Shown: piece after piece, positions 10,758 to 23,617 of the stretch | Layout of the letters: each line of letters starts with the position of its first letter | How positions within the stretch are numbered: position 1 is the first letter of the stretch | From: Antennarius striatus | Taxonomy: Eukaryota > Chordata > Actinopteri > Lophiiformes > Antennariidae | Assembly (NCBI RefSeq): GCF_040054535.1 | Contig: NC_090795.1 | Location: 1,103,501 to 1,167,500 of the forward strand | Length of the DNA stretch: 64,000 nucleotides | Direction of reading: 5' to 3' | Notes under the pieces: generated by a model | The model's input: the letters and a program-made list of their open reading frames with translations, nothing else | What the model was told of the DNA's origin: nothing | Databases searched by the model: none | Made by a program: the position numbers and the translations under genes

Positions 10758-13700
10758 CTAGGCAACAGGACACGAATTAGGAGTGACGCCTGGCGTGAGG
10801 AGGGCGGAGCTAAGGTCCAAAAAGTCTCTCAGGTGAGACTTGATGAGCTGCAGGTTCCTCAGACAACCTCTGAACCTGGAGCTGGTCGACAGGCAGTTCT
10901 GTTTGACGCCAGCTGTAATGGAGAGAGACAGGTGAGGGTAGACGGGTTAAACAGGGAGACAGGTGAGGGTAGACGGGTTAAACAGGGAGACAGGTGAGGG
11001 TAGACGGGTTAAACAGGGAGACAGGTGAGGGTAGACGGGTTAAACAGGGAGACAGGTGAGGGTAGACAGGTTAAACAGAGACAGGTGAGGGTAGAAAGGT
11101 TAAACAGAGACAGGTGAGGGTAGACAGGTTAAACAGGGAGACAGGTGAGGGTAGACGGGTTAAACAGGGAGACAGGTGAGGGTAGACGGGTTAAACAGGG
11201 AGACAGGTGAGGGTAGACGGGTTAAACAGGGAGACAGGTGAGGGTAGACTGGTTAAACAGAGACAGGTGAGGGTAGACGGGTTAAACAGGGAGACAGGTG
11301 AGGGTAGACTGGTTGTTGCTCACCTGGATAGCCTCCTAGGTAAACAGGGTTGTTGGTCTCAGCAGAGGTGGATTGTGGGTAAGGGTTGGGTGTGGTGTAA
11401 CTCCGCCCATCTACGCTCAACGTCAGCACGTGTTTGGTCTTCCTGGCCAGAAGGCGGTGCCACTGTCCGTCACACAACATCTGACCAATGGAACGCGCCG
11501 ACACGCGTCCCGCCCCGTTATTCACGTTGAACACCACCTGTGAGGAAAGAGGGGGCGGCGGCTCACTTAGCGTCTAGTAGCAATTAGCGGCTATTAGCAG
11601 TTGGCATGTAAGAACAGGGGTCTGTTGCTCACCTGACCGTTGATCATCTCCAGACCAATGGCGTCCACCTTAGCGCTGCTGATCCCCAGAAACACGCCTT
11701 CTGATTGGCTCGTTCGGAACTCCAGAGACACGGACACGTCGGAGCCGACCTTGTAGCCGTCACGCACTGAACACACACCACGTTTAAAGTTCTACCTGAT
11801 CCGCTTCAAGCTGTATGTGCTGTCTTTGATCATGTGACTCACTGAGGACGGCGTATCCGCTGCCATTATAGTAACTTCCTGTCTGGTCGCTGGTGAAACA
11901 GGAAGTGACATCGTGCTGCGAGGCTGGTTTGGACAGATCCAACACGGCGCCGTTGAGACTGACTGAGCGAACGCAGCCTGGAAAACTGTTGCTGACCTGG
12001 AGGGACGAGCAGCGCCAGGGGGCGGGGATAGGAACGTCAGGGTAAACCAGTCAGAGGCAGGGAAGGCGGGGCTTAGAGTGTTGCTATATTTTGCGTTTGA
12101 GGTTTGAAATGCGTACGTTAATCCTCCTGGTGGCGTGTGTGTGCGGCAGTCCGCCCAAGTAAAGCGTGTTGTCGACGTCCAGCTGGTTCCCTTTGACCGT
12201 CGCCGGGTCGGATCGCAAACCGTCAACCGTCAGAGACAGCGACCGGCGGCTGAGCTCAGCGCTCACCTGGAAGGGTCAGGTAAGACCACACGGTCAGTTT
12301 GAACCCGTGACCCCCAGCGCCACAAGTCACATGACACGTTCAGTGCTGTTTAAGGGATAACATAGCAGTACAGCTAGGACTCACGTTGTGCCACTCTCCG
12401 TTGTTCACGGCGACAGACGAGGTGATGGAGGCGGGGCCTTTCCCCAGGTCCGCTGACATCATCAGCTTCCCCCCCCTGAGTCTGAGGATGGTGAAGTCCA
12501 TCTGCTTGGCGTCCGACAGCAGGAGGATCATCCCGTCCAGAGCGCGGCTCCGGAGCGACAGCTTCACCGACACGCTAACGGCGAGCGAGCACACAACACG
12601 TTACAGGTGAGATATAGCCCCGCCCACACCCGACTTACACCCATCAAGGTGGAGACCCACCTCCTTCTGACGGTGTTGGGGTTGATGATGAAGGTCATGT
12701 GACTGTGTTTGGACCGACCGAACTGAGCCGCTGACGGCAGGAAGGTTGGCTCCGTGTCTGACGCACACTACAGATCAATAATCGATAATCAGTAGATAAT
12801 AATATAGAAAAACAGATGTTAATGATAAATATTAATAATAATCAATAGTTCACCGTTAGCGGCACCGGCGTCAGGGCACTCAGGTGAGTGGGCGGCACTA
12901 AAGGTAAATGGGCGGGGTCATAGGTTGGATCTAAATCCTGGTCATCAGGAAGCACCGCCCCACCAACTCGCTCCTCCAATAGGCAGCTGTCAAGCTCCAC
13001 CCCTTCATATCTAACAGCTCTCGATAGGTCGACAAGCCTAGAGGGAGGAGCCAATCAAGAGTCAACCAATCAGAAAGAACTGTTAGTGCACATGTGCATG
13101 TGTGAGGGCGGGACGTACGCTCCTCCCACCACCAGGTGTTGGATGCAGCCCCTAAATGATCCGGAAACATCCTGTAATCTGATTGGCAGACGAGATCCCT
13201 CCCCTGATGGCAGTCCACCAATGAAGAAAGAGGCTGGTGATAAACCAGCAAATCCGCCCGGTAACAGGAAGACAGACTTCCTGTGGTCCTCATCCACCTG
13301 CACAGACAGGTACCTGAGAGACAGACACGTTCATTCAACCCAGACAGGTGAGACAGGTGAGGCCAATGTCTGTAACCATGGCAACACCTACTTCCTGTTG
13401 ATGGTGAGTATCACAGAGTGTTTTCGTCCGTCGCTGAAGGAGCCGTCATTCTGTTTCATCACCGTTAACGTCCGTGTAGCCCCACCCACTTCACCTAGCT
13501 CCGCCTCTATTGCACCTGAGACCAGGTGGACAGACAGGAAGTGCTACACACACACAACAGGTGGTTACATGACGATAACGATGCTCCACACAGGTGAGTG
13601 TGTGTTTGTTCACCTGTCTCTGTGTTTGGTCGTCGCTGAAGGCGGCCAGCAGGACTCCTGATTGGTTGTTGGTGGAGAAGGAGAAGAGAAGCTCCGCCTC

Positions 13701-15542
13701 CTGACCAAGGGACTGAGGAGCCATCTGGACGAAGCCTCCGGCAAACACCGACACGCTGCGGACCGCCTGAGACAGGTACCGCCCACCACATGAATGATGC
13801 AGGTTATTGATCATTGATTTGGTATTGATACGTGTTGTGTGCGTGCGATCGGCCAATCACCTCGAGAACACAACCCTTCCTGACTCCGAACGCGTCTCTC
13901 AGGAGGTCAAAGTTGGACCGAGCGATCTCCACGTTCTTTATGCAGCCCACATACGACCTGGAGACCACCTGCCGCCTAGCAACCACACCGGTAGAACAGT
14001 CAGACAGGTAGACAGGCAGACAGGACCTCTGACGTCATCGCGTTTTGACCCGGTGACGCACCTGATTGGTCTAGAAGCAGGAAGTCCTCCAATGTAGATG
14101 GGGTCAAGGTCAGAGCGGTTCAGGTCAGAGGCTGTTCCAGGAGACTCCGCCTCCAAAACTTCTTTTGCTGATGATTGGTCGGCTGCCATGATGGACAGGT
14201 ATCCTGGACACAGCAGCGACGAGAGCAGTATTATTACTACCGAGTACTGCAGTAACAGTACTCGTTTACTAATGTAGGAGAAGTACTAGTGGTACTAATA
14301 ATGCTAGTATTAATACTACTAGTACTGTTAGTACTACTAGTACTGATACTACTAGTATTAGTACTAACAGTACTAATACTAAAAATAGTACTGTTAGTAC
14401 TAGTAGTACTAATATTAGTAGAAGTAGTACTAATAGTACTAGTAGTTCTATTAGTACTAGCAGTACTGATAGTACTAGTAGTACTAATACTACTACTAGT
14501 AGTAGTAGCACTAGTAGTACTAATAATAGTAGTAGTAATAGTAGTACTAATACTAGTGGAAGTAGTACTAATGGTAGTACTAGTACTACTAGTACTAACA
14601 CAAGTAGTAATAGTACTAGTAGTACTAATATTAGCAGTAGTATTAGTACTAGTAGCATTAATAGTAGAAATACTCATCTTATTGGTAGTTGTAGTATTAG
14701 TACTAACAGTATTGGCAGCAGTCATAACTGTAGCAGTACTCGCTCTTGTACTAGTAGTAATAGAAGTACTAATAGTAGCAGTAGTGTCACTAGTATTAAT
14801 AATAGTAGTCATGGTAGCAGTATTAGAAGCAGTAGCAGTACTTTTTTTAGTAGTGGTAATAGTAATACTAGTGGTAATAGTTATAACTGTAGTAGTAGTT
14901 ATCGTAGTACTAGTACTAGTAGTAGTACCTTTGCGTTTGTTCCTCTGCAGTGTGATCTTGTACCACGCTCCGGTGTTGTACTTCCTGTTTGAGGTCAGGA
15001 TGAGGGCGCCGGAGCCGAGGTCAAAGGTTAGACGCACGCGGCCTTCCACCAACTCCAAGGACAGGAAGTCTCTCTATGAGACACAGGAAGTGAGGTGGTG
15101 TGTGCGGTGTGTGACGGGGCTGCGGCGGTGGGGGGGTGCGTACGGTGTTGTTGGAGGCCAGGTACAGCAGTAGTCCGCCCGGCGACAGCGTCTTGAACAG
15201 CAGCACCACGGAGGTGGACGTCGCCCGCAGAGACTTCTGGACCAATGAGAATCCAGACCCGTCGAAGTGGAAGGACGTCTCCTCCGCCTGGGGGCTGGGG
15301 GGGGGGGGGCAGAGAGGAGCCCGTCAGACAGGAGCGGGGGTCATGTGACTGAACGGCGGCGTCCGATTGGCTGACCTGCTGAAGCAGCCCCCGCATTGCC
15401 CCTCCCTGCTGTGGTAGTTCCACAGGCCGATGTTCCTCTCGTTGAGCCACGCGTCGCCAAGGCAACCCTGGAAGGTGGTGGACCGCAGCGGCGCCGGGCT
15501 CTGACATCACAGACAGGGAGTGAGCACCTGTTGGCTCACACA

Positions 15543-15598
<56 letters not shown>

Positions 15599-16106
15599 AC
15601 CTGCGTGCGACCCCCCAGCCCCCCGATGTGGATCACGCTGTTCCCATCCACGTCCAGAACTCTCTCCGGTCCCGACGACGTGGCCGTTACCGCCGGCAAC
15701 GGGCCCGACTCCGACTCGGGCTGATGGACCGACAGAGAGGCGTGGCTCCCGAACCTGCCGACGTGGTCACATGACACCCATGGTGATGATGTCACCGTCA
15801 CGGAGACGTGATGCGGGCGTCCACCTACCGCGTGACGTTGATGCGGGTCCATCGGTTGTTGGTGACGTCCAATCCGGGGAAGTCCAGCCTGGTGCTGCCA
15901 GAACCCACGTCCCACAGCAGGGAAACCTTCCCATCATGCATCTCTACAGCCAGGAAGTCGGCGGTGGTGTTGCTGCCCAGGTGGAACAGCAGGTTGTCGG
16001 GGCTGGACGTCTTCAGCACGAGGCTCAGGGTGTTGAAGTTACTGGACTCCAGCGGCGGTCGGTAGGACCGCACGCAGTTCCTGTCCGCCTGCACCGCCAC
16101 CTTAAT
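10758..16106 (-). CDS. lama1: lama1 exons 45-62: LG1 to LG5 globular domains
   Basis: Exons: 15829-16106, 15601-15754, 15376-15500 (LG1); 15144-15287, 14929-15073, 14062-14203, 13861-13975 (LG2); 13614-13766, 13392-13543, 13119-13313, 12854-13037 (LG3 and linker); 12661-12767, 12385-12574, 12117-12266, 11843-11996 (LG4); 11633-11766, 11324-11537, 10758-10912 (LG5). Signature segments: '[20 protein letters not shown]', '[16 protein letters not shown]', '[16 protein letters not shown]', '[16 protein letters not shown]', '[12 protein letters not shown]', '[10 protein letters not shown]'. The last exon joins in phase to give '[20 protein letters not shown]' and ends '...NSCPVA'. In mammals LG1-3 bind integrins with the coiled coil, and LG4-5 bind dystroglycan and heparin. 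Confidence 0.95.
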
Positions 16107-16142
16107 CTGATGACATCATCAGTCAGCGCCGTCGTTTCCTGT

Positions 16143-16183
<41 letters not shown>

Positions 16184-16981
16184 TACCGAGGCGGCCTGGC
16201 GTCTCGCCTGATCGATCAGCTCCCTGATGTCCGACAGATTCCTGCTCAGGGTTTCTCCCAGCATGCTCAGCGGCTTTATCCGGTCCATGAGCCGCTCGGT
16301 GCGATGCTCCGCCTCCTCCAGCTTACGATGCGCCTCATTGGCTGCGGTGTGTGTGTGCGTCATCAGCCGGTTGGTCTCCCGCGCCGCCTCCTCGGCGTCT
16401 TCCACCACAGAAGAAGAATCCCGCAGCCGCTCTCTGAGTGTGTGCAGTCGCTGCATCGCCTCCTGCAGGCCGGAGCTCGCCGCCGCCACCTGAAGCTCCG
16501 CCTCCTGCGGCGTCACGGACGAATCTGACGGACGAGAGACACGGATGCATCGACGGGTCGTCGTCGCCAACGCCGAAGTGAAGCGCTTGAGCGAGTCTCA
16601 CCGTTACTGAGGCTCTGCAGCTCTCTGATTGGCTGAGCCAGGAGGAGGCCGAAGCTGTGGATGCTCTGTCTGACCACACCCACTCTGGTGGTTACCGTGG
16701 AGACGTTCAGCCGTAGGTCTGGAGGACAGAGTCAGGTAGACTGTACCGTTAGCGGACTCCCTCGCTTAAATCCTCAGTGATAATAATAATTTACTGTTAC
16801 CGTGGTAACGTCCTGTTTAATAGTGAATTAAAAATGTTAAATTTTATAATATATTTTCTTAATATTTCACGGACCCTCAGCCGTCTCGTTGACCCGTAGA
16901 CTCTCTTCTAAAACAGCTGCGCTGCTGTTCATGTTGGCTCCGCCCTTCTCCATCATTGTCTGCTCTGATTGGACAGTCTGA

Positions 16982-17021
<40 letters not shown>

Positions 17022-17331
17022 TTGAGTCGCCCTCTTTCACCACATTTTTTAAACCTCTTTCGGCGACAAGTGACGTCATCCTCCACATCGTCCAATCAGA
17101 TTCTAGCTCTCGGTGAGAGCTAGAATCCTGGTCAGAATGTGGGCGTGTCTAAATCCACACTCACCATGTTGAGGGCGAGCGAGGAGAAGCTGTGGGCGGC
17201 GGAGGCGGCCTGATGGGCGGAGTCAATGCGGTCTATGATGTCACCGTCAAGATGAACCAATCGGCTGCCGTTCTGGGTCACGTTCCAAACCGCCCACAGA
17301 GCGCTGGGATGGCAGGAGAGTCAAGAGCTGT

Positions 17332-17396
<65 letters not shown>

Positions 17397-17807
17397 CTGC
17401 GCAAGGAGTGGGCGTGGTCATGCAGCAGGTGGGCGTGGCTTTCTGCCCGGTACACGTTTTCCAGCGCGTCTGTCATCTTGAGTCCAACGACCAATCCGTC
17501 CACCTGTTTCCTCAGAAGGGGGCGGAGCCTGTCCAGCTGACCGCTGAGCGCCTCCACCTGCTGCAGCATCGACCGGGCGATCAGCGATCAATTATCACCC
17601 ACACTCCGATCGGTCGTATCGATAGGGGAGGGGCTTACCGCCGAGGTGTTGGTCAGCTCCTCCGTCAGGCCGACGGCGTCCCCTAGCAACAGCTGACTGT
17701 CCTCCATCAGTCCGTCAACCAGCAAACGCCACGCGCTGGCGTTCTGATGGAGCGCCTGGGACAGAGAGACAGGTCTGAGGCTCCGCCCCCCGCTGGGTCC
17801 CTGATAC

Positions 17808-17840
<33 letters not shown>

Positions 17841-18753
17841 CACCTGGTAGCGCTGCAGCTGTGTGTGTGTCGTCTCCATCAGACGTTGTGTGTCGGTGTT
17901 TTGTCGTGAAGCGTCGTGAAGCTGTGTTCGTACGCGCTGCAGCGTTTCCATGCCAACAGTGACGAGGGCAGACAGGGGGCGGAGCTTGCCATCCACCTCC
18001 ACACTGCTGGACAGCAGGTCACTCTGCAGGGATTGGACGAGAGACTCTGCCAGACTGGAGAGAGAGAGATTGATCAATCGATCGATCGATTGGCTCAACA
18101 CAACATTTAAATACGCTCTAAACTCACCGGAGCTCCTGATTGGCTGCTGCGCCGGCGGCGGTGAGGTTCACGCCTCTGATGGTTTCCAACATAGACTCCA
18201 CCTCCTCCAGCAGCCTCGTTTGATTGGCCGTACTGAGCTCCTCCTCTGTGGTCTGGTTCAGTTGCCCCGCCTCCCTCTCAAGCCCTGAGCCAATCAGATT
18301 TCAGAGATCAGATCCCGCCTCCTCATGGATCCTATGGTAAACACTTGTTGTTGTTGTTTACCTTGGATGTTGTCCTGGAGGATGCTGATGTTCTTCAGCA
18401 GCAGCGCAGCCTGCGATAGGCTGTCGTTAGTGGACACGCCCACTTCCTCCAAGTCGTTTGACAGACGTTCCACCTAGCCAATCAGACGATGTTTAGCATC
18501 AGCGGATTTTACAAATGGGAGGAGTTTTTAACAAGGTGAATTGTGGGTACCTGCTCCCATACAGCGCTGAGGTCAGAGGTCAGATTACTGAGCTCGTCTT
18601 CCACTCTGGACAGACGCAGGGGGGCGGAGCTCCTCTGGGAAAACTCCGCCTATGCAAACAGACAGGAAGTGACACGTCACTACATCAAACACTGAATTAT
18701 TTCATAAACACAGACCGGAAGTTGTTAGTGTCACCTCCACGCCACCAGGTGGC

Positions 18754-18786
<33 letters not shown>

Positions 18787-18936
18787 ACCTGGACGTCTCT
18801 GGTCCTGTTCTCCAGTGAAACCAGCTGGCTGTACGGCGCCATGGCAACGCCGGTCATGTTGACAGACAGGAAGTTGTTGTGTATTTCCTCCAGGTCGTCC
18901 AATAGGACGCTGGTACACTCGTCGTCACACGCTGTT

Positions 18937-19001
<65 letters not shown>

Positions 19002-22000
19002 GTAAGCTTGAGCAATACCTGCAGTGTGAACAGGTGTGTGTTGAGGTGTTAGTGTCATCTCTACTCACACACACACTCTCCTCCCTGCAGGACGTGCCTC
19101 TCGTCACACTGGTCACATGACTGACCTTTGACCCCGGCCTTACATTCACACTGTCCGCTCAGCGCGTCGCACAGCGGCGTCAGCGACCCCCACTCGCTGC
19201 ATGTGCAGCGCGAACACACACCGCCTGGCATGGAGGGGTTTCCATAGTAACCGACAGAGCACCTGTAAGGAGGGTAGCGTACAGTCAGCGTGATATCACT
19301 TCCTGTCAGGCACAGGAAGGACTTTCGATTCCTGTACCTCTCACAGTATCGCCCCTCGTATCCCGAGCGACAGGCGTCGCAGCGGAAGTCGCCCGGCGCT
19401 CCGTCCGACACACAGGTGGGACTGAAACTACACACACACACACACACGATTCACAGGAAGTGTGAGTCGGTATCTTTACCACGCCGCCATCAAACCCCGC
19501 CCCCCGCCGCCAGGCGTGACCCGTCTCTCTGGTCGTCGCGGCATTGAAATGATTTGTGTGTGTGCAGTGTTACCTGTTGTCCTGTAGGGGGCAGGCACAT
19601 AGCGAGCAGTCGTTGATTGAGCCGCTAACATTCCCATAATACCCTGGGGTGCAGACCGAGCAGCTCCGCCCATCGGTGTGATGTTGGCAACCCTGTCCCG
19701 AAAAGTAAAGACGTGGCTTAACGGCTCCTCCCCCACCTTAACACACTTGTGTTATTGTTAGCATGGGTTAGCATGCCGGTGTTAGCATTCAGGTGGTAGT
19801 GAGCTTATGTTAGTGTACAGGTGTTAACATGCTTGTGTTAGTGTACTTGTCTTAGCGTGCAGGTGTTAGCATACAGGTGCTAGCGTGCTGGTGCTAGCGT
19901 GCTGGTGCTAGTGTGCTGGTGGTAATGTGCTGGTGCTAGCGTGCTGGTGTTAGCATGCTACCTGACAGTCTCCGGTCTCGGCGTCACAGCTCTGGCTGTG
20001 GTTGTTGCAGCGACATCGAACACACGGACGAACAAACAGCGACTTCTGGCTCTCAGGTGACAACTCTGACACTGGCTGACGGAAAAAACCTGGAGCGCAC
20101 TCCTGCAGAGAGACGGGTAGGACAGAGAGAGAGGTCAGAGAGAGAGACAGGTCAGAGAGAGAGAGACAGGTCAGAGAGAGAGACAGGTCAGAGAGAGAGA
20201 CAGGTCAGAGAGAGAGACAGGTCAGAGAGAGAGACAGGTCAGAGAGAGAGAGACAGGTCAGAGAGAGAGAGACAGGTCAGAGAGAGAGAGACAGGTCAGA
20301 GAGAGAGAGACAGGTCAGAGAGAGAGACAGGTCAGAGAGAGAGACAGGTCAGAGAGAGAGAGACAGGTCAGAGAGAGAGACAGGTCAGAGAGAGAGACAG
20401 GTCAGAGAGAGAGACAGGTCAGAGAGAGAGAGACAGGTCAGAGAGAGAGACAGGTCAGAGAGAGAGAGACAGGTCAGAGAGAGAGACAGGTCAGAGAGAG
20501 AGACAGGTCAGAGAGAGAGACAGGTCAGAGAGAGAGACAGGTCAGAGAGAGAGACAGGTCAGAGAGAGAGAGACAGGTCAGAGAGAGAGAGACAGGTCAG
20601 AGAGAGAGACAGGTCAGAGAGAGAGAGACAGGTCAGAGAGAGAGACAGGTCAGAGAGAGAGAGACAGGTCAGAGAGAGAGACAGGTCAGAGAGAGAGACA
20701 GGTCAGAGAGAGAGACAGGTCAGAGAGAGAGACAGGTCAGAGAGAGAGAGACAGGTCAGAGAGAGAGACAGGTCAGAGAGAGAGAGACAGGTCAGAGAGA
20801 GAGACAGGTCAGAGAGAGAGACAGGTCAGAGAGAGAGACAGGTCAGAGAGAGAGACAGGTCAGAGAGAGAGAGACAGGTCAGAGAGAGAGAGACAGGTCA
20901 GAGAGAGAGACAGGTCAGAGAGAGAGAGACAGGTCAGAGAGAGAGACAGGTCAGAGAGAGAGAGACAGGTCAGAGAGAGAGAGAGACAGGTCAGAGAGAG
21001 AGACAGGTCAGAGAGAGAGAGACAGGTCAGAGAGAGAGAGAGACAGGTCAGAGAGAGAGAGAGACAGGTCAGAGAGAGAGAGACAGGTCAGAGAGAGACA
21101 TTCAGACAGACAGGTGTCATTACCTGACAGGACAATCCGGCGTATCCAGGTGGACAAATGCAGGACTCAATCAATCTAGCCACGCCCCCTGTGACCTCTG
21201 ACTCCTCCTCTAACTCCGCTGCCGTCTCCATGGTGATGTTGGAGATCCTGGGTGTAGGAAACGACAACATATGTCACTGAAGCCCTCAGGCTCCGCCCCC
21301 TTTTGGGGGATGTAGCCAATGGTGGCCTGAGGGAGCTCCGCCCAGACGTCATGTGACCTGTAGGCCTACCTGCTCTGCTGCAGCCTGGTGCCGTAGGATG
21401 CCTTGATGATGACGTACTCCACGTCGCTGAGGACGGACAGGAAGTCGGCGTGACTCACCGGCTTTTCCCACACTGAGTTGAAATACTTCCACGTGTGCTG
21501 CAACACGGAAACACGTCAAACGACACGCTAACCGACACGTGAAATGCCGCTCTGCTCTCCCATGATCCCCTGCTGCGGTACCTCCGTCATGCTGACGTCG
21601 TGCTGCGTCCTGATGGCGTTGCCTGGGGCAGCCATGTCAGTGAAAATCACCAGCTTCCTCAGAGTCCCGCCCCTCATGATGACCTGAGGCTCCTGATTGG
21701 ACAGCCCTGAGCCGTCCTCGGCATAGAAGGTGATGACGTAGGACAGCAGGCCGCCGTAGGCTAGCAGCTACGTGACAGAGTAGGTGGTGAAACACACAGC
21801 GTGATAAAATACCGTCAGCAACATGGAGGACACCTGGGGTGGGGGTACCTGGTGACCTTCGAACTGGGGGGGGAGTCTCCAGTAGAGGGGACCGGCCAAT
21901 CGGCTGGCGTTGAGCTGCCGGGTGTCAAGCAGCATGTCGCCGTCCTGCTGGTAGACGCCTGAAACCACGCCCTGGAGGTTGGACTGACTGACCACTGGCA

Positions 22001-23548
22001 TGAGGGGGGCGGGGTCAGCCAACGTGATCTATAGAGGTAGTTAGAGGTGTCAGATGACACACCCACCTGTTTCCACCGGCGTGTTTTTGATGTACATGTT
22101 AAAGTCATTACTACTGTAAATACTACAGTAATGTCATTACTACTGTAAATACTACAGTAATGTCATTACTACTGTAAATACTACAGTAATGTCATTACTA
22201 CTGTAATACTTAAGTTCTTTTCCCTCAGACTGACAGAAACAATCATTAAAACAACACAGAATAGTGAAATCCAGGTTCAGGTCGTTTACAGTCGTTCTGA
22301 TTGTACGTCTGTTTAAAAAATAAAATCTAGTGGAGGTCGTTTCTCTGGAGTAACGTCTGTCCACCACAGATACTGGACTCTGAAATCACTAGGAAACCGT
22401 TAGAAGATCATAAATCATGTTACTGTACAGTACACTAGAATAAAAACATGTCATCATATGAAAATATGTACGTATAGTTTTAATATCTACCGTTAAGCAA
22501 CACTTGTATACTCATGTACTTGTATACGTGTGTACTTGTGTGCTATTATACTAGTGTACTCATGTACTTGTATACCCATATACTTGCATACTTGTGTACT
22601 CGGGTACTTGTGTACTCCTTTACTAGTACTCACAGGTACTCGTGTACTTGTGTACTAGTACTCAGAGTTAATTGTCTACTCGTGTACTCGTATACTTGTC
22701 TCTTCGTATACGCATGTACTCGTATACTTGTCGCCTTGTGTACTTGTATGCTCTTCTACTCATATACTTGTGTAGTTGTTTTATTCGTGTACTAGTAGTC
22801 ACGGGTACTCTTGTATATGTTTGGATACTCCTGTACTTGTGTACTTCTATACTGGTGTACTTGTATACTTGTGCACGCATGTACTTGTGTACTCATGTAC
22901 TTGTATACTTGTGTACGCATGTACTCATGTACTAATCTCCTTGTGTACTCGTGTACTTTTGTACTCGTGTACTTGTGTACTCGCATACTTGTCTCCTCAT
23001 GTACTCGTATACTTGTGTACTCATGTACTTGTATACTTGTGTACTCGTGTACTCGTGCACTGGTACTCACGGGTACTCTCTGCAGGCCTCCCTGCTCCTC
23101 GCAGTCGGCGCTGACTCCTGAGCAGAAACACGGCGAGCATCCGTCGGGGTTCTCTGCCGACAGACCGAACCGACCGGACACACACTCCTCACAGCGGCGG
23201 CCCGACACGCCCACCTGTGACGTGGTGATGTATTTATAGACACGTGGAAGTGTGCGTAAGCCCCGCCCACATGTAGGTGTGTGTTGGCGTACCTTGCACA
23301 CACACTCCCCGTTCTGCCGACAGTCACACACTTGCAGCGTCGTGTTGCAGAACTTCTCGTCTGTTCCGGCCATATCGCAGCCGCACGCTGAGCATGCTGG
23401 GTAACCGACGTACCCAGTGGCACACTGGTCACATGACTTACTGGAGAACCCCTCCTGGCATGGACACTGCCCATTGGTCAGATTGCACTGAGAGGAGGAG
23501 CTTCCTGCGTCGCTGCAGCTGCACGGCTGTAGATCAACAAGGCTGTTA

Positions 23549-23617
<69 letters not shown>

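Noticed and set aside
14237-15173. Long Ser/Thr/Ile-rich and Leu/Val-rich open frames on both strands
   Set aside because: These are by-products of the AGT/ACT triplet array, in which stop codons are rare; the real coding part is only lama1 exon 49.
19955-21127. A 390-codon plus-strand open frame of Arg-Glu-Arg-Asp-Arg-Ser-Glu repeats
   Set aside because: It is generated by the GA-rich minisatellite antisense to lama1; its ends are lama1 exon 30 in the wrong strand and no conserved segment is present.
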